Notes: generated by a model from the letters alone, not told the origin. Counted from the first letter of the stretch, positions 1-10,330 are shown. The stretch: 64,000 nucleotides of DNA from Omphiscola glabra (GCA_964017045.1 OZ024802.1:5936413-6000412); one strand, 5' to 3'. Numbers and translations: made by a program.

Positions 1-1182
1 GTGTACAGATTCCGTCAGATTGAACCAGGCATGTGTACAGATTCAGTCAGATTGGACCAGGCATGTGTACAGATTCAGTCAGATTGGACCAGGCCAGTGT
101 ACAGATTCATTCAGATTGGACCAGGCCTGTGTACAGATGAAGTCATCTTGGACCAGGCCTGTGTACAGATGAAGTCAGATTGGACCAGGCATGTGTACAG
201 ATTCAGTCAGATTGGACCAGGCACGTGTACAGATCTGTGTACAGATTCAGTAAAATTGGACCAGGCATGTGTACAGATTCAGTCAGATTGGACCAGGCCT
301 GTGTACAGATAAAGTCAGATTGGACCAGGCATGTGTACAGATGAAGTCAGATTGGACCAGGCCTGTGTACAGATGAAGTCAGATTGGACCAGGCATGTGT
401 ACAGATGAAGTCAGATTGGACCAGGCATGTGTACAGATTCAGTCAGATTTGACCAGGCCTGTGTACAGATGAAGCCAGATTGGATCAGGCCTGTGTACAG
501 ATGAAGTCATATTTGACCAGGCCTGTGTACAGATGAAGTCAGATTTGACCAGGCCTGTGTAGAGATGAAGTCAGATTTGATCAGGCCTGTGTACAGATTC
601 AGGACGATTGGAAAAGGCCTGTGTACAGATTCGGTCAGATTGGACCAGGCCTGTGTACATATTCAGTCAGATTTGACCAGACCTTTGTACAGATTCAGTC
701 AGATTGAACCAAGCCTTTGTACGGATTCAGTCAGATTTGACCAGGCTTGTGTATCGATGAAGTCAGATTTGACCAGGCCTGTGTATCGATGAAGTCAGAT
801 TTGACCAGGCCTGTGTATCGATGAAGTCAGATTTGACCAGGCCTGTGTATCGATGAAGTCAGATTTGACCAGGCCTGTGTATCGATGAAGTCAGATTTGA
901 CCAGGCCTGTGTATCGATGAAGTCAGATTTGACCAGGCCTTTGTATCGATGAAGTCAGATTTGACCAGGCCTGTGTACAGATGAAGTCAGATTTGACCAG
1001 GCCTGTGTATCGATGAAGTCAGATATGACCAGGCCTGTGTATCGATGAAGTCAGATTTGACCAGGCCTGTGTATCGATGAAGTCAGATTTGACCAGGCCT
1101 GTGTATCGATGAAGTCAGATTTGACCAGGCCTGTGTATCGATGAAGTCTGATTTGACCAGGCCTGTGTATCGATGAAGTCTG
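1..1182. repeat. Tandem array, 32-bp unit, about 37 copies
   Basis: Core GTGTACAGATTCAGTCAGAT recurs every 32 bp and runs off the left edge of the window. Two subtypes are spatially separated: units with ACAGATTCAG or ACAGATGAAG dominate up to about 740. From there to the end most units carry TATCGATGAAG and are almost identical, as if this half was re-amplified recently. The unit is not a multiple of three, so the short open frames here cycle through all frames and are not genes. Confidence 0.98.
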
Positions 1183-1261
1183 TATCGTGTTCAATTAATG
1201 TTTCCAAGTCTTACCTTTTCAGCGGTTTCAAAAGCCAAAAGTCAGATATCTTTTCTATCAT

Positions 1262-1478
1262 TAATGTCTGTCTGTATTGTCTCTCTGTGTGGACCAGGCC
1301 TGTGTGGTCTGTCTGTATTGTCTGTCTGTATTGTTCGTCTGCCTTATCTGTCTATATTGCCTGTCTGTATTGTACGTCTGTATTTTCGGTCTATATTGTC
1401 TGTCTATATCGTCTGCCTGTATTGTCTGTCTATGTTGTCTGCCCGTATTGTCTATATATATTGTCTGTCTATCCGTTA
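1262..1478. repeat. Degenerate TGTCTGTCTGTATTG-type repeat
   Basis: A run of poorly conserved 15-17 bp units built from TGTCTGTCTGTATTG with many substitutions. It gives overlapping open frames on both strands with no non-repetitive content, so no coding call is made. Confidence 0.85.
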
Positions 1479-1578
1479 ACATGTAAAAAAAAATAAAAAA
1501 GGGACATTGACATGCACATTCGCCAAACTATCGGACACACCCATTTCACTGCGCGTCCACACATGTACCACACTTGTG

Positions 1579-1720
1579 TCCAATGTTCCCTTTAAGCTGC
1601 GCGGCCGCGCAGCTACCTTACAGATGCCGCGCAGCAAATTTTTATAAAAATAAATTCGAACAGATACGCTGCACTCTGCAAAGTAAAACGTTGCACACAA
1701 CTGTATGATTTTGCAAACGA
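1579..1720 (+). mobile_element. Possible hAT-type terminal fragment
   Basis: Starts CAATGTTCCCTTTAAGCTGC, which resembles the CAGTGTTCCCTCTAAGCTG-type terminus of some hAT elements, followed by a GC-rich palindrome. I could not find the matching right terminus or an 8-bp target duplication, so this is a fragment at best. Confidence 0.3.
1595..1614. repeat. Perfect 20-bp GC palindrome
   Basis: AGCTGCGCGGCCGCGCAGCT equals its own reverse complement. A related half (GCCGCGCAGC) follows shortly after. It is probably part of the hAT-like fragment that begins at 1579. Confidence 0.9.
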
Positions 1721-1796
1721 ACCAAGAAACTATCGAGGAAACTTAGACCAAGCAGCATTCCCCAGCGTACCCCCAACGGGCAGATCATCAGTGGCG

Positions 1797-2265
1797 CTAC
1801 AGCTCGTGTAGGGCCCTGGCCTGCTCCACCGCATCCTTCCATTCGGAACGATCCATGGCTTTCTGCCTCCATGCGCGAACTCCCAACTGGTGTAAATCCA
1901 TCGATCCATCTCAGTCTTGGGCGACCGGTGAGTCGTCTGTCCCTAGGTCTCTGCTTGTATATCACTTTTGCTGCTCTACATTCCGGCATCCTTTCAATGT
2001 CCTGCCCAGCGCAGTCTGCCTTTTGTTTTTAATTGTTGGTGGGTCTTTGTAAACTTGGTATTTATGTTGGTTTGTACGGATTCTCCAGATATCATTTTCC
2101 ATCACTGGGCCATATTATATTTTCCTGAGGATTTTCCTCGCCCATGTATTGAGAATGTTCTCTGCTTTTCTGGTAAGGGTCCAAGCCTCACTAGCGTAAG
2201 TTTCTGCTGGTCTTATGATAGTGGTGTATATTGTCTTCTTTGTTCAAATGAGAAGTTTTTGTAGG
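1797..2265 (-). mobile_element. Decayed non-LTR retrotransposon, RT C-terminus
   Basis: Read on the minus strand in pieces, this translates to the typical C-terminal tail of LINE reverse transcriptases: EAWTLTRKAENILNTWARKI, then a stop where RKILRKI*YGPV should continue, VMENDIWRIRTNQ, a frameshift, RLTGRPRLRWIDG, another frameshift, then WRQKAMDRSEWKDAVEQARA and LHEL before a stop at 1797-1799. At least one in-frame stop and two or three frameshifts show that it is dead. The catalytic palm (YADD) and the endonuclease are missing, so it is 5'-truncated. Clade is uncertain (RTE/Jockey-like tail). The left side is followed by apparent 3' UTR. Confidence 0.85.
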
Positions 2266-2274
2266 TTGAAATAG

Positions 2275-2323
2275 GTGGGTAAAGTATGTGGGTAAAGTGT
2301 GTGGGTAAAGTATGTGGGTAAAG
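2275..2323. repeat. 13-bp tandem repeat, about 4 copies
   Basis: GTATGTGGGTAAA repeats with minor changes immediately beside the 5'-truncated end of the LINE remnant. Confidence 0.85.
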
Positions 2324-2336
2324 GAGAGACTAAACT

Positions 2337-2460
2337 TTACACACATGCAGAGACTGACAAAAAGACTGACACACACACAAAGTCAAAGCGGATATACAAA
2401 CACACACACCGACGGGCACACAATCACAGACTGGCAGGCGCGCACACACACGGACCGACA
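2337..2460. repeat. CA-rich low-complexity tract
   Basis: Interrupted ACACAC/CAGAC stretches on the plus strand, a degraded microsatellite with no coding signal. Confidence 0.7.
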
Positions 2461-2672
2461 GCTCACGGGCATAGCGAACTGGGGGGGTATAGGGTGAAAT
2501 AAAACCCGGGTTGTATCAACCTTTTGGCTGGAGTTCAAGTCTTAGATCATGCATGGACTATTGTTAAATATCAGAATAATAACAGCAACCACATCTCACC
2601 ACATTTAATTCGTACTACAATAATGGTGTTGACGCTGGGGGTCCTACAAAGTTATCAGAATTCGTCCTATTT

Positions 2673-2805
2673 TAAAAATCCTTTATACTAACTTCGCTTT
2701 TGTGTGCTTACGGCAAAACTTGGGACGGCTAATTGACCCACTTCCCGTCAAGATGAACGTTGTCACATAGACTCGTTGCCAATTACGACACATTCTTTAA
2801 TATTT
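2673..2805 (+). repeat. Dispersed family X, copy 1
   Basis: Shares an ordered set of blocks with three other places in this window (46168-46318 plus; 24985-25195 and 59385-59545 minus): ACTTCGCTTTTGTG, then GGCAAAA, then GGCTAATTGACCCACTTC with CGTCAA, then ACTCGTTGCC, then CACATTCTTTAATATTTTCA. About 130-150 bp. No terminal inverted repeat or tRNA-like head was recognised. I infer a non-autonomous interspersed repeat. Confidence 0.8.
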
Positions 2806-2936
2806 TCAGCCCCACCACCCAAAATTAAGTTTTTTCGTCTTTTTTGTCATGTGGAAGATGAGGGAAATATGATGACACTGATTTCCCGAAATAAAATTTC
2901 TCGATTAGTGTGTTAAATGAAGTTATACTTACGTTT

Positions 2937-3019
2937 TTTTCTGAAATAGTTGGTGAAATAGTTGGTGAAATAGTAGGTGAAATAGTTGGTGAAATAGTTG
3001 GTGAAATAGTTGGTGAAAT
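2937..3019. repeat. 12-bp tandem repeat, about 6-7 copies
   Basis: GAAATAGTTGGT repeats almost perfectly. The unit is four codons, so the minus strand reads a run of Ile-Ser-Pro-Thr, which is an artefact of the array. Confidence 0.95.
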
Positions 3020-3119
3020 AAATCTATGGTGTAAATGCAGGTGGATCATTAGAATATTCATATAAAATAAAATATTAAAACTGCATTAATTTATCTTTTA
3101 GGGGTTGTCTAATTAGATC

Positions 3120-3156
3120 GTTTTTACTATTATACCATTATACTATTATACTATTA
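3120..3156. repeat. 9-bp ATTATACTA-type repeat
   Basis: Four short units of the ATTATACTA type in an AT-rich spacer. Confidence 0.75.
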
Positions 3157-3233
3157 CACGCGAAACTCAACCCCTTCGAAACAACACAAACAAGCAAACA
3201 AAGTGATAAGGAAAACCAAGCAACAACCTGTCA

Positions 3234-3408
3234 CAGAAATCTGTCAGTGGAACTCTATAGATGTCATAGAAATCTATCAGTGGAACTTATGAATATCATA
3301 GAAATCTGTCAGTGGAACTCTATGGATGTCGTAGAAATCTGTCAGTGGAACTCTATGGATGTCATAGAAATATGTCAGTGGAGAACTCTATGGACGTCGT
3401 AGCCACAT
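3234..3408. repeat. About 32-33-bp tandem repeat, 5 copies
   Basis: Core AGAAATCTGTCAGTGGAACT recurs five times with small indels. Divergence between units suggests an older array. Confidence 0.92.
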
Positions 3409-3483
3409 TGACAGAGATACTCAACACCTCCAATAGCCATAGCCAGCCAAAGATGTGAATATGTATGCACTAAAAAAATACAG

Positions 3484-3703
3484 CTCCACCAGCGCAAGGT
3501 AGAGGATCAGAACCGAAGAAAACACAACCACCAGCGCAAGTTAGAGGCATCAGAACCGAAGGAAACACAACCACCAGAGCAAGGTAGAGGCATCAGAACC
3601 GAAGAAAACACAACCACCAGAGCAAGTTAGAGGCATCAGAACCGAAGGAAACACAACCACCAGAGCAAGGTAGAGGCATCAGAACCGAAGGAAACACAAC
3701 CCT
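3484..3703. repeat. About 43-bp tandem repeat, 5 copies
   Basis: Core AGGCATCAGAACCGAAGGAA with CACAACCACCAG between. Five copies with few differences, directly abutting the next, unrelated array. Confidence 0.95.
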
Positions 3704-4215
3704 AGAGTGGGTGTGTCTAAGGCAGGTGTGTCTAGAGTGGGTATGTCTAGGGGGTGCGTCTAGGGAAGGTGTGTCTAGGGGGTGCGTCTAGGGCTGTTGT
3801 GTTTAAGGCAGGTGTGTCTAAGGGGGTGCGTCTAGGGTGGGTGTGTCTAAGGCAGGTGTGTCTAGGGAAGGTGTGTCTAGGGGTGTGTCTAGGGGTGTGT
3901 CTAGGGGGGTGCGTCTAGGGTGTGTGTCTAGGGGGTGTGTGTCTAGGGAAGGTGTGTCTAAAGGGGTGCGTCTAGGGTGGGTGTGTCTAAGGCAGGTGTG
4001 TCTAGGGAAGGTGTGTCTAGGGGGTGTTTCTAGGGGTGCGTCTAGGGGTGTGTGTCTAGGGGGTGTGTGTCTTGGGCGGGTATGTCTAGAGTGAGTGTGT
4101 CTAGGGCGGCTGTGTCTAGAGTGTGTGTGTCTAGAGTGGGTGTGTCTAGGGCGGGTGTGTCTAGAGTGGGTGTGTCTACGGCGGGTGTGTCTAAGGCAGG
4201 TGTGTCTAAGGACGT
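3700..4215. repeat. G-rich degenerate repeat, about 15-bp unit
   Basis: Units of the type GGTGTGTCTAAGGCA or GGTGTGTCTAGGG with frequent short indels. The plus strand carries dense runs of three to six G, so G-quadruplex formation is plausible. Open frames occur on both strands and change with every indel. Confidence 0.93.
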
Positions 4216-4399
4216 CTGTCGATGGTTGACGCAGATGTCAAGAGGACAGTTGACAGAAACAAAGGTGAAGGTGATAAGGTGCCAGGCATTGATTGGACCA
4301 CACGGGCGCTGGCCCTCTGGTATGAAGGTCACTTAGTTAAGTTTAAATAAGTACAGATTTTACCCACAATTCAATCTCCTTTCCCACGAGTTCATACTT

Positions 4400-4520
4400 T
4401 GCAATACAAATTATTATTATTAGTTGTATTATATAGCGCGGTACACCAGCCTAGGGCTGGGCTCACCGCGCTGTACATAAAAATATTAGCAAAAGAGACA
4501 TAATCGCGACAATACAATAC
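4400..4520. repeat. Possible dispersed hairpin repeat
   Basis: At 4435-4472 AGCGCGGT and ACCGCGCT form perfect arms around a second nested pair (CAGCC, GGCTG). It is preceded by TTATTATTATTAGTTGTATT and followed by AATACAATACAAT. The pattern of a tatagcgc hairpin joined to an AT microsatellite resembles short interspersed repeats in other invertebrates, but only one copy is seen here, so family status is a guess. Confidence 0.4.
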
Positions 4521-4659
4521 AATACATTGATGTAATAAAGAACAGATGTATGGAGACAAAACAAAAACAATTGCATATTCAACCCATTCACCCCAGAACT
4601 TTCACATGTCAAGCCATGGACAGTTACAAAAATCGTAGGCCCCCTCCACAACTTCACCG

Positions 4660-4990
4660 ACATTATTACATCCACATATCCACCTCCGCTCATAAATCGA
4701 CTTTCATCTACAAACTCACATTACCCCAAAATCCATCTTCATCCACAAATAAGCATCAACCCGAATATCAGAAATCATTCCGAAAACCCCATTGTCCCCA
4801 GATTCACCTTTATCCATAAGTAAAAGACACCAAGATAAATCCACATTCATCCACAAATCTAAATTCCCTTAAGTTCAAACTTCATCCACAAATTTACATC
4901 GCCCTAAAATCAGCACTGGTCGGAAAATCCGCGACCCCCAAAAATCCACATTCATCCGCAAATAAAAAATCCACAGATCCAATATTCCCA
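4660..4990. repeat. Degenerate TCCACA(A/T)A-rich repeat
   Basis: Irregularly spaced ATTCATCCACAAAT-like motifs suggest a strongly decayed minisatellite. The period is not clean. Confidence 0.5.
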
Positions 4991-4999
4991 TACAAATCC

Positions 5000-5758
5000 A
5001 CATTTTAAATACTAATTCAATGTCAGCGCCCCGGTACACACCCAACAAATGACTTGTTAATATCTTTTGTTTGTAACACGTGCTATGTGTGTGTGTCTGT
5101 GGGAACGGGGGGCAGTGGTGGTAATGGTATTGGGGGGGGGGGGCGCACCATTTTGATGTATTCATTCAGGTATGAAAATTGGCGGTAAATTTCGAATCGG
5201 CATCTGACGTCATCTGCCAATCAATGGGATGTAAGTGGACACGCGGCGTAACAGAGTACATGGAGTGTTGACCGCATGAGTGGGGACAGAGACGGCTGTA
5301 GGTTCAGGGACAATGGCCGGCCCGCGGGGCAGGTGTGGACTCTGAGGAGGCGGACAGTTGGACAATAGAGTGGACACCGTCCCGTTGTCCAGCGATCAGG
5401 AATCACGCAACTTTAAACATGTATCTTGTGTAACAACAGCATTAGTGACCACAGGGGCAGCTTCGTACCTGCTTTTGTCTCCGGGGGATAACAGAATTGT
5501 CAGACGTGGGTGGTGTTTAAGGAATCTGTGTGTGTGGGGGTGGGGCGTAATAAACGACGGGAGGGTGTTCAAAAAGAGCGCTGAGGGGCGCTTTGGCTTC
5601 CAAGACGTAATTTTGTCATTTACAGATAGACCAGAATGGTAGATATGACCAGAGGAGTGACCAGCGTGCTGACTTAACTTCTTTGGAAAGCCGCCGTGGT
5701 GGTCCGACCCTGAGGAAAAAAAGGGGTGGGGTGGGGTTGGAGATTGATTCTCACAACA
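5000..5758. other. Spacer, no gene seen
   Basis: Mostly single-copy sequence. It holds a G-run near 5132-5144, a single full CRE palindrome TGACGTCA at 5205-5212, and short open frames without recognisable domains. Nothing supports a gene. Confidence 0.5.
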
Positions 5759-6088
5759 AACAAGGTTGATTTCGACACTGTTGAACTAACAAGGTTGATT
5801 TCGACACTGTTGAACTAACAAGGTTGATTTTGACACTGTTGAACTAACAAGGTTGATTTCGACACTGTTGAACTAACAAGGTTGATTTCGACACTGTTGA
5901 ACTAACAAGGTTGATTTCGACACTGTTGAACTAACAAGGTTGATTTCGACACTGTTGAACTAACAAGGTTGATTTCGACACTGTTGAACTAACAAGGTTG
6001 ATGTCGACACTGTTGAGCTAACAAGGTTGATGTCGACACTGTTGAGCTAACAAGGTTGATGTCGACACTGTTGAACTAACAAGGTTGA
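5759..6088. repeat. 29-bp tandem array, about 11 copies
   Basis: Core AACAAGGTTGATTTCGACAC recurs every 29 bp with very few differences (TTTCGACAC against TGTCGACAC near the right end). The homogeneity points to recent expansion. Confidence 0.98.
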
Positions 6089-6438
6089 AACGGCTACTGT
6101 TTGTGTGATAACGTGTATCCTCGGGCTCGCTAACTTCACCGGCCTTGAACTGTGACCTATTGAGGAAACAGTGACACCAAAATAAGATAGACATTTCTAA
6201 ATAAATTCTAGTTACCTCAAAGATGGTTTAGTTATTATATCTTATGTTCAAGAAAGTTTTATGTGCGCTAAATCTCATCCTAAGAGTGAATCAGATGTAC
6301 GAACAAGTATCAGGACAAATTGTACCAACCGAGAGGTTCTCGAACATGTCATACTGTGCCTAACGTCTTGTCCACGCTAAAAGAGGGGCGCCTTCGCTGG
6401 TTAGCACATACGACTGGATTCCAAAAGGCCAGAACAGG
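6089..6438. other. Spacer with a doubtful retroelement trace
   Basis: No gene seen. Around 6327-6430 one frame reads EVLEHVILCLTSCPR and another GRLRWLAH, both faintly like LINE C-terminal motifs. They are short and broken, so they are not called. Confidence 0.3.
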
Positions 6439-6502
6439 ACGTCTCTGTATGCCTTATAATGACGTGTATCACGTCTCTGTATGCCTTATAATGACGTGTA
6501 TC
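6439..6502. repeat. Perfect 32-bp tandem duplication
   Basis: Two identical adjacent 32-bp copies containing GCCTTATAATGACGTGTATC. This could be a nascent minisatellite. Confidence 0.97.
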
Positions 6503-6786
6503 ATAAATAGATACGAAGGTTGATCTCTTCAACACATGACGTGATCGGGGGGATGGGGGGGGGAAGCATAAATTATATGATAGCCATTTTGGTTTTGCGA
6601 AATGCTGTTAAAAAGTCGGATGCGTTGTGAAAAGAAAGGTTGACCGGAAGAGACCGAAACGGAAGGCCAAAGAACAACGCCAGTCAAGGTCAAGGTTTAT
6701 GCTTGAAAAGTGCAGCAGAGTGCGCCATCCATGACTGCAGTTACACGTCACCCGTGATTACTTCTGGAAGACGGATGGATGACAAA

Positions 6787-6839
6787 GACGAACCAAGACG
6801 AACCACGATGAACCACGATGAACCAAGACGAACCAAGAC
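6787..6839. repeat. 10-bp repeat, 5 copies
   Basis: GAACCAAGAC and GAACCACGAT alternate in five adjoining units. Confidence 0.9.
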
Positions 6840-6978
6840 ACCAGTTAACGATAGTAACACTTACGGCGATCCCATGTATACAAGTGTTGCTGAGATCCCG
6901 GGTCTGGAATATCTCGGCACGAGACTGTCATCTTTTGTGGAGAAATTATTCTTTCAAGTCTGACGTGAAATCTTTTGT

Positions 6979-7185
6979 CAATGTCGTGTTCCCCTGTCCA
7001 TGCTGAGTCAATGTCATGTTTCCCTGTCCATGCCGAGTCAATGTCATGTTACCCTGACCATGCGGAGTCAATGTCATGTTACCCTGACCATGCTTAGTCA
7101 ATGTCATGTTACCCTGTCAATTTCGAGTCTACTTCATGTTACCCTGTCCAAGCTGAATCAAGGCCATATTACCTTGTCCATGCTC
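6979..7185. repeat. 30-bp tandem array, about 6-7 copies
   Basis: Core GAGTCAATGTCATGTTACCC. The left units are well conserved and the right units decay into TGTCCATGC remnants. Confidence 0.95.
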
Positions 7186-7530
7186 ACCTTTAATGAGAAT
7201 AGTAATAGGAGAGGATGTTGGGGATGAGGGGGGTAGGGGAGGGTGTAAAGCAAGACTATTTATGTGACTCCGCATTAGACCAAACGACGTTTTTCGCCCG
7301 AGACAATGGCTGCATGTGGTCGTGTGGCTGTGTGGTCGGGTGGTTGGTCTCTCCATGCTTGTCTAATAAACCAAGAAGATAATCAATGCCGATGGCGCCA
7401 CCTACCAGCAGCCTCTGTACCAGTCCAGGGCATCTCGTGCCGAGGGCAAATCCATCAAGAAGATGTACGCACTCACCGCCATGAGAAGAGTTGCAGAGTA
7501 GCTAACTGCTTGGGGAACAAATATCGAACG
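7186..7530. other. Spacer, nothing recognised
   Basis: Single-copy sequence with a short G-rich tract at about 7209-7242. A reading frame runs into the next array but has no recognisable domain. Confidence 0.5.
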
Positions 7531-8080
7531 GTCCCATGGATTGGACATTGGTCCCATGGATTGGACATTGGTCCCATGGATTGGACATTGGTCCAGTGGA
7601 TTGGACATTGGTCCCATGGATTGGACATTAGTCCCATGGATTGGACATTGGTCTCATGGATTGTACATTGGTCTCATGGAAGATACATTGGTCCTATGGA
7701 TTGGACATTGGTCCCATGGAGTGGACATTGGCCCCATGGACTCGACATTGGTCCCATGGATTGGACATTGGCCCCACGGACTGGACATTGGTCTCATGGA
7801 AGATACATTGGTCCTATGGATTGAACATTGGTCCCATGGAGTGGACATTGGTCCCATGGAGTGGACATTGGCCCCATGGACTCGACATTGGTCTCATGGA
7901 GATACATTGGTCCTATGGATGGGACATTGGCCCCATGGACTCGAGATTGGTCCCATGGATTGAATATTGGTCCAATGGATTGGACATTGGTCCCATGGTT
8001 TGGATATTGGTCCCATGGACTGGACATTGGTCCCATGGATTGGACATTGGTCCATTGGATTGGAAATTTGCCCCGATTGT
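7531..8080. repeat. 20-bp tandem array, about 27 copies
   Basis: Unit GTCCCATGGATTGGACATTG with variants such as GTCTCATGGAAGATACATTG. Three units make 60 bp, so all frames on both strands stay open (up to 172 codons on the plus strand). No non-repetitive protein sequence is attached. Every unit carries CCATGG or a one-base variant. Confidence 0.98.
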
Positions 8081-8258
8081 TTAGAAATTGGCCTACACAT
8101 AGCCATGGCACTAAGCCAAGACTGAGACCCAACGATAACATGCAGTAGTTAACTGATACGTAAGACAACAAGACTCACAGCATTCATTAAAAAATTATCT
8201 TGTAGTGTTATGTTGATGGCTTGATCTTTTGGATGTACGGGTTAGCTCCTTAATCATA

Positions 8259-8496
8259 GTAGTTTCAACTATATCCTACTCCGTTTCCCCTACACATCAA
8301 TGTTACAACTATATCCTACTCCGTTTCCCTTACACATCAATGTTACAACTATATCCTACTCTGTTTCCCCTACACATCAATGTTACAACTATATCCTACT
8401 CTGTTTTCCCTACACATCAATGTTACAACTATATCCTACTCTGTTTCCCCTACACATCAATGTTACAACTATATCCTACTCTGTTTCCCCTATATC
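8259..8496. repeat. 40-bp tandem array, about 6 copies
   Basis: Core CAACTATATCCTACTCTGTT followed by TCCCCTACACATCAATGTTA. Copies differ at only a few positions. Confidence 0.98.
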
Positions 8497-8816
8497 AATG
8501 CCCTATCGCGCACCAATTCTTCAAACATTAATTTTCGTACCCACCACCTTTCCTACACACTACTACTTTTCAAACACCGCTTCTCTTACACACTAATTCC
8601 TCTCAGAATATATTTGCGCACAACATTGACGGGTCAAGAACTTCGTTGTAGAATCACAACAAAATATTTGACATGGTTTCCAAGTGATTATTTTGAGTGA
8701 TTTTCTAGATAAGAAGGAATCCGATTGAGTTCAATTGTTTATATGCCCGGAGTTAGACTTTTTGACTGCTGCAGTTTGATTCAGACATGAGTTGAAAGTC
8801 GTCACCTTCAATTCGA
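8497..8816. other. Spacer, nothing recognised
   Basis: AT-rich single-copy sequence. The left part keeps a faint TACACACTA pattern that may be decayed array. Confidence 0.5.
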
Positions 8817-9124
8817 GTCAGCAGGTGGAGTCAGCAGGTAGAGTCAGAAGATGGAGTCAGAAGGTGGAGTCAGAGGGTGGAGGCAGTGGGTGGAGGCAGA
8901 AGATGGAGTCAGAAGGTGGAGGCAGAAGGTGGAGTCATATAGTGGAGTCAGAAGGTGGAGGCAGAAGGTGGAGGCAGAAGGTGGAGTCAGAAGGTGGTGT
9001 CAGAAGGTGGAGTCAGAAGGTGGAGTCAGAAGGTGGAGGCAGAAGGTGGAGGCAGAAGGTGGAGTCAGAAGGTGGAGTCAGAAGGTGGCGTCAGAAGGTG
9101 GCGTCAGAAGGTGGAGTCAGAGAC
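8817..9124. repeat. 13-bp purine-rich tandem array, about 23 copies
   Basis: AGTCAGAAGGTGG with AGGCAGAAGGTGG variants. The plus strand is strongly purine-biased with regularly spaced GG pairs, so two-tetrad quadruplex or triplex structures are conceivable. All three plus frames are open because the unit has no stop. Confidence 0.98.
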
Positions 9125-9738
9125 GCTTTCTTTTGTCACAGTCTCCCGATCAAAAGTCTATACCTACATCTATTCAGCTACAATTCAGATCTAGGAGCTC
9201 AAAATTTCTCTTTCTCTTCACTGAACAGCCCCGTACTAGGTTTGTAGCGCAAATTGGGTAGCAAAGGTCAGAGTTCTAAAGATAGCACCTCGTCCCCTTC
9301 CCATTTCACGTGGACAAGCCAGGTACCAGATCGATATCTGATCAACAATAAAACTGAAGTGTGATGAGTAGGAGCACGTGGGAATTGGGTCAACATGTAA
9401 CAAGATGGGGGTAGAGGGATATCGGGGAAAATAATATGGGTAGAGATTTGGAGGGGATAACTCAATTGAACAAATGTTTAGTTTCCAAACCAAAGTTCAA
9501 ACAGTGATTTTGAACAATCTTAGAGCAATTAAGACAGATTTGACTTATTCGGACTTACAGTAAATTGCGAATTTAAATGAGACACCAGAGCATATCCTAC
9601 TGTGTCCTACTGTAAGCATTTTAAAATCAGAAATATTTTCATTGCTTTGAAAACGCATAATTTTTACATTAAACTAAGTAAAGGATGTCATCAAACATCA
9701 GGCCATGTCATTCGACAATCATACTAAGCAGTGCCTTG
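9125..9738. other. Spacer, nothing recognised
   Basis: Single-copy AT-rich sequence with no repeat, domain or RNA signal that I can support. Confidence 0.5.
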
Positions 9739-10330
9739 GCTAGGGTTGGTGTCGTATCTAGGGTTGGTGTCGTATCTAGGGTTGGGGCCGTATCTAGGGT
9801 TGGTGTCGTATCTAGTGTTGGTGTCGTATCTAGGGTTGGTGCCGTATCTAGGGTTGGTGTCGTATCTAGGGTTGGTGTCGTATCTAGTGTTGGTGTCGTA
9901 TCTAGGGTTGGTGTCGTATCTAGTGTTGGTGTCGTATCTAGGGTTGGTGTCGTATCTAGGGTTGGTGTCGTATCTAGGGTTGGTGTCGTATCTAGTGTTG
10001 GTGTCGTATCTAGGGTTGGTGTCGTATCTAGTGTTGGTGTCGTATCTAGGGTTGGTGTCGTATCTAGTGTTGGTGTTGTATCTAGGGTTGGGGCCGTATC
10101 TAGGGTTGGTGCCATCTCTAGGGTTGGTGCCGTCTCTAGGGTTGGTGTCGTATCTAAGGTTGGGGCCGTATCTAGGGTTTGTGCCGTATCTAGGGTTGGG
10201 GCCGTATCTAGGGTTTGTGCCGTATCTAGGGTTGGGGCCGTATCTAAGGTTGGGGCCGTATCTAGGGTTTGTGCCGTATCTAGGGTTGGGGCCGTATCTA
10301 AGGTTGGGGCCGTATCTAGGGTTGGGTCCG
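9739..10330. repeat. 18-bp tandem array, about 33 copies
   Basis: GTCGTATCTAGGGTTGGT with GTATCTAGTGTTGGT and GCCGTATCTAGGGTTGGG variants. The unit is six codons and stop-free in several frames, giving open frames of 224-228 codons on plus and up to 213 on minus. The variant mix changes from TCGTATC on the left to GCCGTATC on the right. TAGGGTTGG is faintly telomere-like but is not a telomeric repeat. Confidence 0.98.

Noticed and set aside
6320..6430. Possible LINE reverse-transcriptase trace (EVLEHVILC, GRLRWLAH)
   Set aside because: Motifs are in different frames, short and interrupted. Not enough to call.
9739..10330. Telomere-like TAGGGTTGG repeats
   Set aside because: The unit is 18 bp with a non-telomeric half. 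No TTAGGG run is present.
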